The position numbers and the translations under genes are program-made. DNA of 64,000 nt from Halobacteriovorax sp. DA5 (GTDB lineage Bacteria > Bdellovibrionota > Bacteriovoracia > Bacteriovoracales > Bacteriovoracaceae). Each line of letters opens with the position of its first letter. Positions within the stretch are counted from its first letter, which is position 1. The DNA lies in assembly GCF_002903145.1 (NCBI RefSeq), contig NZ_PPDJ01000008.1:186001-250000 (forward strand). Direction: 5' to 3'. The notes under the pieces are model-generated. The model saw only the letters and a program-made list of their open reading frames with translations. It was not told the origin of the DNA and made no database searches. Below, one piece after another: positions 56,544 through 64,000 of this stretch.

Positions 56544-56902
56544 TGACATCAGTTGATAGCACTTTTGATAAAAGTTCAAGACTGCTATCAACTGAAGATT
56601 TTTCTTATTTAAGAAAAAATTCTCAAGTAATCACTGATCGTTGGCTTCGTATTTATTACAAGCCATCACGTCTTAACTCTGAAGTTTCAAGAGTAGGTTT
56701 TTCTGTAACTAAAAAAGTCGGTAAAGCTAATAAGCGTAATCTTTGTAAGAGAATTATTAGAGAATTCTTTCGTACAAGTTCGTACCGTAACAACGGTAAG
56801 GATTTTATGATTGTAGTTTCTAATCGACTTTTTAAAAGTTCACAAAATCCAAAAGAAGATCTTCGAAATTCCCTTGTGAACGCCTTTGCAAAAATTCAAT
56901 AA
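56543..56902 (+). CDS. rnpA: Ribonuclease P protein component
   Basis: Protein cofactor of RNase P for tRNA 5' maturation. The 119-residue basic product contains RVGFSVTKKVGKANKRNLCKRIIREFFR (residues about 50-77), matching the RNR-type RNA-binding motif in the form KRNLCKRIIRE. ATG overlaps the rpmH stop by one base. yidC follows after 81 bases without the small yidD gene often found here. Confidence 0.95.
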   Translation: MTSVDSTFDKSSRLLSTEDFSYLRKNSQVITDRWLRIYYKPSRLNSEVSRVGFSVTKKVGKANKRNLCKRIIREFFRTSSYRNNGKDFMIVVSNRLFKSSQNPKEDLRNSLVNAFAKIQ

Positions 56903-56983
56903 AAGATTAACAACTCCTTTATAGCGTGTTAAAAATCTCCATACTTAAAGACTTAAGAAAATACACTTTAGGAGTATTAAAGA

Positions 56984-58444
56984 ATGAATAATGATCAAAA
57001 ACGCACTGTTTTAGCGTTTGTTCTTACTGGTGTTATTGTTTTCACATGGCAAGCACTTTTCAGTTCAAACCAACCTGTACAACAACCAGTAAAACAAGAA
57101 CAAGTACAAACACAAAACGCATCTTCTAATTCATCTGAAACGAAGCCAATTGCAACACACTCGAATAAAGCAACAAACCTGACGTCTGTTACTCTTAAAG
57201 CAGGATCATTTTTCTATACAGTTAATAGTGATCTTTCTTTTAGTGAAGCAGCTGGTAATAAAACTTCAATGACTTTAAAAGAGCTTTCAGACAAGGATAA
57301 CTTTTTTAATTTCAAGTTAATCGATACTAATAATAATCTACAAAACTTTAACTTTGTATTCGATGAACAAACAGTTGAAAACGAAGTAGTAGGTAATGAT
57401 CTTAATAAGCAAATTTCGATTCGTTTAAAATTAGAAAATGATGGCCGTTTAACTTATGAATTAAATGGTGCTCAGGATTTTAGACTTTCATACAATATGG
57501 CAGCTACTGAAAAGCAATCTGATAACAGAACTTATCGTCAGTATGTTGTTCAAGGTATGGATACTGATCGTTATAACTTAGAATCAGATGAGAAAGGTGA
57601 GGGGAACTTAAAATGGGTTGCTCTTGATTTCAATCATCACGTTTTCTTCAACGTTTTTAATGATAAGCAAACAATCAATTATATGGCCACTGAAGGCGGA
57701 GAGATCTTCTTTCAAGCTGTTAATGGAAAGAAAAACTATAATGGTTATATTCTTTATGCTCTTAAAAATTATGATTACCTATTAGGATTTGATAATCAAT
57801 TAGATCTATCAATCGACTTTGGTATCTTTGGAATTTTTGCAGTTCCAATTCTAAAAGCAATGCAAGTTCTCTACACATATGTAGGTAACTACGGTGTTGC
57901 AATTATTCTTTTAACAATTGTAATTCGTCTTGCAACTTATCCATTACAAGCTAAGTCTTTTAGATCAATGAAGAAGATGCAAGTTCTTCAACCAGAGATT
58001 GCAAAGCTAAAAGAAAAGTATGCTGACGATCCAATGAAGCAACAAAAAGAAACAATGGAATTATTTAAAAGATCAGGTGCTTCACCTTTAGGTGGATGTC
58101 TTCCAATGGTTCTTCAAATTCCAATCTTTATTGCTTTCTACCAAGCTATTTCAAACTCTGTTGAGTTAGTTGGTTCTCCATTTTACTTTTGGTTAACTGA
58201 CCTTAGTGCAAAAGATCCATATTACATTCTTCCAGCAATTATGGGGATTACAATGCTAGTGCAAACTAAGCTAAATCCTTCGACATCTGCTGATCCTAAT
58301 CAACAGAAGATTATGTATATTATGCCGATCGTTTTCATTTTTATTATGAAAGATCTTCCAGCAGGTTTAAATCTGTATTTTACAGTTTCAAACATCCTGG
58401 GAATTGCACAACAACTTTACGTTTATAAAACAGCAGAAGCTTAA
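56984..58444 (+). CDS. yidC: Membrane protein insertase YidC
   Basis: Inserts proteins into the inner membrane. The 486-residue product is of the Gram-negative type. An N-terminal anchor (residues 8-26) is followed by a Gln/Ser/Asn-rich linker and a large periplasmic domain to about residue 270. The conserved insertase core follows with YTYVGNYGVAIILLTIVIRLATYPLQAKSF near 300, KSFRSMKKMQVLQPEIAKLKEKY, SPLGGCLPMVLQIPIFIAFYQ near 365 and the last helices. AGGAG precedes the ATG. Confidence 0.96.
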   Translation: MNNDQKRTVLAFVLTGVIVFTWQALFSSNQPVQQPVKQEQVQTQNASSNSSETKPIATHSNKATNLTSVTLKAGSFFYTVNSDLSFSEAAGNKTSMTLKELSDKDNFFNFKLIDTNNNLQNFNFVFDEQTVENEVVGNDLNKQISIRLKLENDGRLTYELNGAQDFRLSYNMAATEKQSDNRTYRQYVVQGMDTDRYNLESDEKGEGNLKWVALDFNHHVFFNVFNDKQTINYMATEGGEIFFQAVNGKKNYNGYILYALKNYDYLLGFDNQLDLSIDFGIFGIFAVPILKAMQVLYTYVGNYGVAIILLTIVIRLATYPLQAKSFRSMKKMQVLQPEIAKLKEKYADDPMKQQKETMELFKRSGASPLGGCLPMVLQIPIFIAFYQAISNSVELVGSPFYFWLTDLSAKDPYYILPAIMGITMLVQTKLNPSTSADPNQQKIMYIMPIVFIFIMKDLPAGLNLYFTVSNILGIAQQLYVYKTAEA

Positions 58445-58450
58445 TAAACC

Positions 58451-59980
58451 ATGATATACGAAACGGATGACCTTCCTATTGTCGCTTGCTCGACTGGCCT
58501 AAATGAGAATACGGCCATAGGGGTTATCCGTTTATCTGGTTTTTCCGACATTGGTTCTATAGGACCATTTTTCAAAAAAGATTTATCAAATCTCGAAATT
58601 CGCAAGGCCACTTTTACAAAGTTATACGACCAGGATGGAAACTTCCTAGATGAAGTCGTTATTACGTATTTTGAGGGCCCGCATAGTTACAATGGTGAAA
58701 ATATATTAGAGATTGCAGCACACGGTAATACACTCAATTTAAAGCGTATTATGAATGCATTCATTAACTCTGGTATGTTTCGTTTAGCAAAGAATGGTGA
58801 ATTCACTTATCGAGCACTAAAGAATAAGAAGCTTTCTCTTGCACAAGTCGAAGGACTTGATGCTCTTTTAAATGCTTCTTCTTCTCTAATGCTTGATGAA
58901 GGTCTTAAACTATTAAATGGTAGCCTTTATCAAAAATATACTGATCTCTACGACAAGTTTTTAAAACTTAAGGCTGCAGTCGAAATTAATATCGACTTTG
59001 CAGAAGATGTAGGGGAGGAACAGTCCCAGAAATTACTTGATGATGCTGTTGCTGATATCAGTGGTCATATTACTTCACTTCACAGAAGTGCTAGTGTTAA
59101 TGCTAAAAGTTTAATGTCACCTGATATTGTTCTTTGTGGTGAGCCTAATGCAGGTAAGAGTTCTTTATTCAATTTATTTTTAAATGAATCGCGCTCAATT
59201 GTTTCAGATATTGCTGGTACAACTCGTGATTATATTTCTGAATATATAAGTTTAGGAAATGAAACTTTCAAACTCGTTGATACTGCCGGGCTTCGCAATA
59301 CGACTGATATAATTGAAGAAGAGGGGATCAAAAGAAGTCGTAATTTGATTGAAAATGCCTTCTATAAAATCCTTCTCGTTAATATCAATGAAGTAGAAAA
59401 ATATCAGTACCACGATATTAAAGAGACTCTTTTTGATGCTTTAATCTTCACACACTTTGATGAATTTAGCGGTGACATTAATTTAAACGAATTACAGCAG
59501 AATCTTCCAAAAGCTATTAAATACTATAGTGCAGACACTTCAAAAGGTGAGGGAAGTCTTGTTGAAATAAGTGGTCCTATCGGACCAGATTCAGAAAGTG
59601 GTTCTATAGAACCACAAGAATCAAAACTTGGTCCTATGGGGGCAAGTCTAGAAAATGGTCCTATAGAACCACAAATAAAAACTGGTCCTATAGAACCAGA
59701 TCAACTACATATAACAGACTTAATTACTCAAGATATATTAGGTAAATACTTGAAATTACGTAACAGTGACCCCATTTCTATTGAAAGACATCGTGTCGTA
59801 ATCAATGATATTTATGGGAAATTTACTGATTTTGCTAATAATATCAAATACTTAGATGATATAGCTATCATTTCATCCGAAGTTTCTATCCTAGAAAAGA
59901 AAACTGCAGAACTAATCGGAATCATTAGCCCTGACGATACACTTACACATATCTTTACCAACTTCTGCATAGGTAAATAA
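58451..59980 (+). CDS. mnmE: tRNA modification GTPase MnmE, with a repeat-built insertion
   Basis: With MnmG, modifies the wobble uridine of tRNAs. The 509-residue product has the N-terminal TrmE fold, a G domain (G1 GEPNAGKSS near residue 231, DIAGTTRDY, VDTAGLR) and the catalytic C-terminal CIGK. The G4 motif reads THFD in place of NKxD. After G5 (SADTSKGEG), an insertion of about 45 residues (roughly 374-418) holds five GPIEP-like units encoded by palindromes. Without it, length would match the usual 450-460. It lies 6 bp after yidC; mnmG follows. Confidence 0.94.
   Translation: MIYETDDLPIVACSTGLNENTAIGVIRLSGFSDIGSIGPFFKKDLSNLEIRKATFTKLYDQDGNFLDEVVITYFEGPHSYNGENILEIAAHGNTLNLKRIMNAFINSGMFRLAKNGEFTYRALKNKKLSLAQVEGLDALLNASSSLMLDEGLKLLNGSLYQKYTDLYDKFLKLKAAVEINIDFAEDVGEEQSQKLLDDAVADISGHITSLHRSASVNAKSLMSPDIVLCGEPNAGKSSLFNLFLNESRSIVSDIAGTTRDYISEYISLGNETFKLVDTAGLRNTTDIIEEEGIKRSRNLIENAFYKILLVNINEVEKYQYHDIKETLFDALIFTHFDEFSGDINLNELQQNLPKAIKYYSADTSKGEGSLVEISGPIGPDSESGSIEPQESKLGPMGASLENGPIEPQIKTGPIEPDQLHITDLITQDILGKYLKLRNSDPISIERHRVVINDIYGKFTDFANNIKYLDDIAIISSEVSILEKKTAELIGIISPDDTLTHIFTNFCIGK
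58552..58567. repeat. 16-bp palindrome TGGTTCTATAGGACCA, mnmE 5' copy
   Basis: Identical on the plus strand to the dnaA copy. It codes for GSIGP at residues 35-39 of MnmE. Confidence 0.7.
59572..59698. repeat. Tandem array of five 16-bp palindromes inside mnmE
   Basis: Units start at 59572 (TGGTCCTATCGGACCA), 59599 (TGGTTCTATAGAACCA, a perfect palindrome), 59629 (decayed right half), 59656 and 59683 (both TGGTCCTATAGAACCA). Spacing is 27, 30, 27 and 27 bases, keeping frame. Each codes GPIEP or a variant with the same synonymous codons, while the spacers between them differ. This indicates constraint or recent copying at the DNA level. Confidence 0.8.
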
Positions 59981-60018
59981 TATATAAACCATTGATTTTT
60001 CTGAAAAATTAGCTTAAA

Positions 60019-60034
60019 TGTTCCACGTAGAACA
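60019..60034. promoter_or_regulatory. parS: parS site 1
   Basis: TGTTCCACGTAGAACA, a 16-bp near-palindrome matching the chromosomal parS consensus TGTTNCACGTGNAACA with one central mismatch. It lies upstream of mnmG and near parAB. Confidence 0.85.
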
Positions 60035-60057
60035 TTATTATTACAATTGCGCACAAT

Positions 60058-60073
60058 TGTTCCACATGGAACA
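60058..60073. promoter_or_regulatory. parS: parS site 2
   Basis: TGTTCCACATGGAACA, 39 bases after site 1, with a single central mismatch from the parS consensus. Confidence 0.85.
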
Positions 60074-60085
60074 TTAATCGCAGAA

Positions 60086-60101
60086 AGTTCCACGTGGAAC
60101 A
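60086..60101. promoter_or_regulatory. parS: parS site 3
   Basis: AGTTCCACGTGGAACA contains the 14-bp perfect palindrome GTTCCACGTGGAAC. It ends 14 bases before the preferred mnmG start, so bound ParB could affect mnmG expression. Confidence 0.88.
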
Positions 60102-60114
60102 AAATGAGAAACAT

Positions 60115-61956
60115 ATGTTTGATGTAACAATTATTGGTGGGGGACATGCCGGACTAGAAGCTGCTTGGGCCGCCGCTCAGTTTGACCTAAAAGTAGCAAT
60201 CGTTACTATGCCTGGTGTAAGTATAGCATCAGCTCCATGTAATCCAGCAGTTGGTGGAGTGGGTAAGGGTCAGGTTGTAAGAGAGATAGATGCCTTAGGT
60301 GGTATCATGGGGAAGCTTGCTGACAGAAGCGCTATTCAATATCGAACTCTTAATGAATCTAAAGGTTATGCTGTACAGTCAACTCGTGTACAGATTGATA
60401 AAGAAGTATATGCTAGAAATGCAGAGGCGGAAGTAGCTGCTAACGATAATATTACTGTTATTCGTGAAATGGTGGAAAGAGTAAGTAAAGATCAGGACTC
60501 TTTTCTCATTAAGACAACTGAAGGCGAGTATCTCTCAAAGAAGATTGTAGTTACTACTGGTACTTTTTTAGCAGGTAAAATGCACACTGGAGAAGAACAA
60601 TCTGACGGTGGTCGTGTAGATTGTCTTAAAGCTGATTCTCTTGAGAATATCTTTGTAGGTGTAACAGCACTTAAAACTAGATTTAAAACAGGAACTCCTG
60701 CTCGTTTAAAGAGAGATACCATCGATTTTTCTAAAATGGTGGAGCAAGAAAGTGATCCTACAGCAGTAAACTTTCATTTTAATCACGGATTAACTGAACG
60801 ATTTGTGGATCAGGTTTCATGTCACCTTACTAAGACCAATGAAAAGACTCTTGGAATTATTCGCGACAATAAAGAGAGAAGCCCTATATTTAACGGACAG
60901 ATTAAGGGTGTTGGGCCTAGATATTGTCCATCTATTGAAGATAAAGCTTATCGCTATGAAGATAAGGACGTGCACCACGTATTTGTTGAACCAGAATCAC
61001 TGGAGCTGGATACATTTTATCCAAATGGTATCTCTACATCACTTCCACGTGAGATACAGCTAGACTTTATCCGCACTATTGAAGGATTAGAAAAGGCAGA
61101 GATTGCAGTATATGGTTACGCTGTTGAATACGATGTTGTCGATACAACATGCTTGGATAGAACATTACAATCGAAGGAAATGCCTGGATTATATTTTGCT
61201 GGTCAGGTAAACGGTACTTCAGGTTATGAAGAAGCTGCAGGACAAGGTTTAATAGCTGGTATAAATGCAGCTCGATCTGCTATTGGCGCAGATAAGTTTA
61301 TATTGGATCGCGATGATTCATATATTGGTGTAATGGTAGAAGATCTTGTTTCGAATAAGAGAGATGAGCCTTATCGATTATTTACTGCACGTAACGAAAA
61401 CCGTCTTTATGTACGTGAGGATAATACTATTCTACGTATGAAGAAATATCGCCAAGAATTAGGTTTGTATGCAGATATAGATCGCTATCAAGACAGCTAT
61501 GAGCAGGGCTTTAACATTATCTGGCATATCGCTAAGAATTATACATATAAAGCTAATCCAAAGAATAAGGAATACTTTGAGTCGAAGGGCTATGGACCAC
61601 TAAGTTCAAATATTACCTTGGCCGAATTGTCTAAGAGAGCACACTTGAATCCAGTGGATGTCTTAGTGGCAGAGTTAGCTGAGAATAATCTTCATTTTGA
61701 TTTAAATGTTATTCGTACAGTAGCTATCTCACTAAAGTACGAAGGGTATATTGATCGTGCTCTGGTTGAAAATGCTAAAATCAACAGACTTAGTAAGAAG
61801 CCTGTGGATTGGCAAAAGCTAGTAGCTAGTGAGAATATCTCATTTGAGTGCAGACAACGTATTACAGAAATAAAGCCTGAAAGTTTTGGGCAGTTACAAA
61901 GAATAGTAGGAATTAGGCCAGCTACCTTAGCATATGTAGCAGGAAATATATTATGA
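60115..61956 (+). CDS. mnmG: tRNA uridine 5-carboxymethylaminomethyl modification enzyme MnmG
   Basis: FAD-binding partner of MnmE (also called GidA). About 613 residues from the ATG at 60115; a GTG at 60094 inside parS site 3 is possible but less likely. It has FDVTIIGGGHAGLEAAWAAA at the N-terminus, SAPCNPAVGGVGKGQVVREID near residue 42, FKTGTPARLKRDTIDF near 195, and AGQVNGTSGYEEAAGQGLIAGINAARSA near 363. The C-terminal helical tail ends RPATLAYVAGNIL. Its stop overlaps rsmG (ATGA). Confidence 0.97.
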   Translation: MFDVTIIGGGHAGLEAAWAAAQFDLKVAIVTMPGVSIASAPCNPAVGGVGKGQVVREIDALGGIMGKLADRSAIQYRTLNESKGYAVQSTRVQIDKEVYARNAEAEVAANDNITVIREMVERVSKDQDSFLIKTTEGEYLSKKIVVTTGTFLAGKMHTGEEQSDGGRVDCLKADSLENIFVGVTALKTRFKTGTPARLKRDTIDFSKMVEQESDPTAVNFHFNHGLTERFVDQVSCHLTKTNEKTLGIIRDNKERSPIFNGQIKGVGPRYCPSIEDKAYRYEDKDVHHVFVEPESLELDTFYPNGISTSLPREIQLDFIRTIEGLEKAEIAVYGYAVEYDVVDTTCLDRTLQSKEMPGLYFAGQVNGTSGYEEAAGQGLIAGINAARSAIGADKFILDRDDSYIGVMVEDLVSNKRDEPYRLFTARNENRLYVREDNTILRMKKYRQELGLYADIDRYQDSYEQGFNIIWHIAKNYTYKANPKNKEYFESKGYGPLSSNITLAELSKRAHLNPVDVLVAELAENNLHFDLNVIRTVAISLKYEGYIDRALVENAKINRLSKKPVDWQKLVASENISFECRQRITEIKPESFGQLQRIVGIRPATLAYVAGNIL

Positions 61957-62618
61957 TGAAAGATACAGTATTTTGTGAACGCTACCTTGAGCAAATCAAT
62001 GGCCCGTTTGCTGGAATTAACCTTACAAGAATTAATACAGCAGAAGAGTTCTTCGATAAGCAATATGTAGACAGTGTTAAACCTATTGAAGACATTCCTT
62101 CTTTAAAGAAGATCTATGATCAAACTAAGATACATGTAGACATTGGTTTCGGTGGAGGATTTCCTTTATTACCATTAGCAAGCTTGAATCCTGATAAGAA
62201 ATATATTGGTTTTGAAGCAAGAGGTAAGAAGTCCAAAGTAGTTAATCAAATTGCAGAAGCAATTGGTCTTGATAATGTGAAGACATACCATCAAAGATTT
62301 GAGCATGTATATTTTGATCGTGACTGTACGATAACATTCAAAGCTGTTTCAACAATACAAAACCTTCTTCCTCTTATTATTACAGATAAGACTGTAAATG
62401 TGATCTTTTATAAAGGTCCAAACTTCTACGAATTAGAAGACCTGGATTGGCTTGGTAACAAGTGGGAGATAGTAGAAGAAACATTGATCGATATACCTAA
62501 TACTGAGGGGCGTATGATGATTGCTCTTCGTAATAAGAATGTTCTACGTGGAACAGAAATCACTAGTTTTAGAAAAAATAAAAATAAACAACTTGTCACT
62601 TTGTCTTCATTTCTTTAA
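61953..62618 (+). CDS. rsmG: 16S rRNA (guanine-N7)-methyltransferase
   Basis: Methylates G527 of 16S rRNA in the family (GidB). The 221-residue product has the SAM motif HVDIGFGGGFPLLPLASLNPDKKYIGFEARGKK around residues 67-100 and FKAVSTIQNLLPLI near 129. It is coupled to mnmG by a 4-base overlap. A fourth parS site lies in its last third. A small downstream gap precedes parA. Confidence 0.9.
   Translation: MMKDTVFCERYLEQINGPFAGINLTRINTAEEFFDKQYVDSVKPIEDIPSLKKIYDQTKIHVDIGFGGGFPLLPLASLNPDKKYIGFEARGKKSKVVNQIAEAIGLDNVKTYHQRFEHVYFDRDCTITFKAVSTIQNLLPLIITDKTVNVIFYKGPNFYELEDLDWLGNKWEIVEETLIDIPNTEGRMMIALRNKNVLRGTEITSFRKNKNKQLVTLSSFL
62540..62555. promoter_or_regulatory. parS: parS site 4 (inside rsmG)
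   Basis: TGTTCTACGTGGAACA, one mismatch from the perfect palindrome, lies in the rsmG coding sequence (residues about 196-201), 100 bases before parA. Confidence 0.8.
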
Positions 62619-62654
62619 AAATATAGTAACAACTATATCTTTTGGGAGACATAA

Positions 62655-63506
62655 ATGGCTAAAATTATTGCACTCATGAATCAGAAGGGTGGTGTTGGTA
62701 AAACAACAACTACAATTAACCTTGCTGCCTGCCTTGCAGTAGCCGAGAAAAAAACTCTGGTAATTGACTTAGACCCTCAGGGTAATGGTAGTGTGAGTTT
62801 AGGACTTGATTCAGCGCAGCATAATGGAAGCAATATCTATCATGCAATGATTGGTAAAACAGATATTCGTGAATGTATTTACGAAACAGAATTACCTAAT
62901 CTACATATCTGTCCTTCTGATAACAATTTATCGGGAGCAGAGATTGAACTAGTAAGTGAATTTGCAAGAGAGTCGAAATTAAAGACTGCATTCATGCCTG
63001 TTATGGACGCTTACGATTATATTCTAATTGATTGTCCACCTTCTCTTGGTCTTTTAACTGTGAACGCATTAAATGCTGCTCATAGCTTTATCGTACCGAT
63101 GCAAACTGAATACCTTGCAATGGAAGGTCTGGCCCAACTAGTAAACACTGTAAAATTAATTAAAGCGAATTTAAATCCTACATTAGAAATGGACGGAATC
63201 GTCCTTACTATGTTTGATGGAAGAGCGTCTCTTCACAAGCAAGTTGCAGAAGAGATTAGAAGGCACTTTGGCGAAAAAGTATTTCAATCGGTAATACCTA
63301 GAAATGTAAAACTCGCCGAGTGTCCATCTTTTGGTAAACCAATTATCCTTTACGATATTGAATCAAAAGGTTCTGAAGCTTACTTATCACTAGCTAAGGA
63401 ACTTATTATTAAAGATCGTGCACAATCAGTAGAAATTCAAAATGAGCTACCACAAGTTCCATCGGTTAATGAAATCGATAATACTTTAGCTGGTAACATT
63501 CAATAG
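62655..63506 (+). CDS. parA: Chromosome-partitioning ATPase ParA (Soj)
   Basis: Walker-type ATPase that positions the origin region with ParB. The 283-residue product has the deviant Walker A NQKGGVGKTTTTINLAA near residue 9, IDLDPQGNGSVSLGL near 38, Walker B DYILIDCPPSLGLLTVNAL near 116 and EYLAMEGLAQLVNTV near 144. GGGAG lies before the ATG. parB begins 17 bases after its stop. Confidence 0.97.
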   Translation: MAKIIALMNQKGGVGKTTTTINLAACLAVAEKKTLVIDLDPQGNGSVSLGLDSAQHNGSNIYHAMIGKTDIRECIYETELPNLHICPSDNNLSGAEIELVSEFARESKLKTAFMPVMDAYDYILIDCPPSLGLLTVNALNAAHSFIVPMQTEYLAMEGLAQLVNTVKLIKANLNPTLEMDGIVLTMFDGRASLHKQVAEEIRRHFGEKVFQSVIPRNVKLAECPSFGKPIILYDIESKGSEAYLSLAKELIIKDRAQSVEIQNELPQVPSVNEIDNTLAGNIQ

Positions 63507-63522
63507 GTAAGGGGAAGAGAGA

Positions 63523-64000
63523 ATGGCTAAGAAAATGGCATTAGGAAAAGGAATGGGATCTTTACTTGGAGGAACACAAAATTCTTCTCAAGTATCAAAA
63601 GCTCAAGCAGCTTTTTCTGATCTACAAAAAGTTGCAGCAGATAATCCGGCAGCAGCTAAACCAGCACTTAATACAACTCCTGCTGTACAAGTAGAAACGA
63701 ATCCTTCAATGCTTGATATTACTGTAATTCATGCAAACCCAAACCAACCAAGAAAAATCTTTAAAGAAGAAGAGCTTCATGAGCTTTCAAACTCAATTAA
63801 AGAAAATGGCGTTATTCAACCACTAATCGTTGTTAAGGCCGATAATGGATATGAACTTGTTGCAGGTGAAAGAAGACTTCGTGCTTCTAAACTAGCAGGT
63901 CTTACTCAAGTTCCTGTCGTAATAAAGAGAGCAACTGATCGTGAAAAAATGGTTATGTCGATCATTGAAAACGTACAAAGATCAGATCTTAACTGTGTAG
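63523..64000 (+). CDS. parB: Chromosome-partitioning protein ParB (Spo0J), partial
   Basis: Binds parS and slides as a CTP-dependent clamp. The first 159 codons are visible before the window edge. They show an N-terminal tail KKMALGKGMGSLLGG typical of chromosomal ParB, an Ala/Gln-rich linker, the HANPNQPRKIFKEEEL start of the CTPase domain and GERRLRASKLAGL (the CTP-binding box) near residue 112, then ENVQRSDLN. GGGGAAGAGAG precedes the ATG. The HTH and dimer domains lie outside. Confidence 0.95.
   Translation, partial: MAKKMALGKGMGSLLGGTQNSSQVSKAQAAFSDLQKVAADNPAAAKPALNTTPAVQVETNPSMLDITVIHANPNQPRKIFKEEELHELSNSIKENGVIQPLIVVKADNGYELVAGERRLRASKLAGLTQVPVVIKRATDREKMVMSIIENVQRSDLNCV

Overview
The window is AT-rich (roughly one third G+C by eye), gene-dense, and lies on the replication-origin side of a bacterial chromosome. 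The gene set points to Bdellovibrionota, most likely a Halobacteriovorax/Bacteriovorax-type marine predator: dnaA-oriC-dnaN-recF-gyrB-gyrA, rpmH-rnpA-yidC-mnmE-mnmG-rsmG-parA-parB with parS sites, a nuo operon reduced to membrane-arm subunits, and an HTH regulator whose layout resembles a family known from Bdellovibrio and Fibrobacter. The genus is an inference from gene order and style, not from a database match.

Layout. 1-5403 (minus): nuoA-H-J-K-L-M, the membrane arm of complex I, with nuoM cut by the window edge. 5556-15355 (plus): mfd, a parvulin PPIase, a SurA-like chaperone, pdxA, uvrA and a TrmH-family RNA methyltransferase. 15523-18406 (minus): ribD-ribE-ribB-ribH. 18522-22519: accessory genes, namely a class II Fic protein flanked by direct repeats, a lipoprotein with a degenerate trypsin-like pattern, a small secreted protein and an HTH regulator. 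22791-43206: a large envelope-polysaccharide (O-antigen/capsule) locus with a WecA-type initiating transferase, a Wzx flippase, two Wzy/WaaL-type membrane proteins, at least seven glycosyltransferases including GT10 (fucosyl) and GT90 types, gmd/fcl for GDP-fucose, galE, a UDP-glucuronate 4-epimerase and a UDPGP-family pyrophosphorylase. 43251-43412: a G+C-rich structured intergenic element. 43435-45982 (minus): atpZ, a CapD/PseB-like gene intruding into the operon, atpI, atpB, atpE. 45985-56147 (minus): TPR lipoprotein, gyrA, gyrB, recF, dnaN, the origin and dnaA. 56391-64000 (plus): rpmH, rnpA, yidC, mnmE, mnmG, rsmG, parA and the start of parB.

How parts work together. The right third holds initiation (DnaA, DnaA boxes, an AT-only unwinding tract), the sliding clamp, gyrase and segregation (ParAB with four parS sites, three in the mnmG leader). 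The polysaccharide locus supplies precursors (GDP-fucose, UDP-Gal, UDP-GalA), lipid-linked initiation, assembly, flipping and polymerisation or ligation of a probably fucosylated surface glycan.

Most unusual signals: (1) a 16-bp palindrome of consensus TGGTYCTATAGRACCA, once in dnaA and six times in mnmE (five in a tandem array that builds an in-frame GPIEP-rich insertion), distinct from parS but resembling it; (2) five operator-like 18-bp dyads upstream of a solitary XRE gene, the first four exactly 40 bp apart; (3) a long hairpin enclosing the start codon of the surA-like gene and followed by a T-tract; (4) a candidate structured RNA with GGA-type hairpin loops at 43251-43412; (5) clustered GGCC/TTGGCCA motifs on both sides of dnaA.
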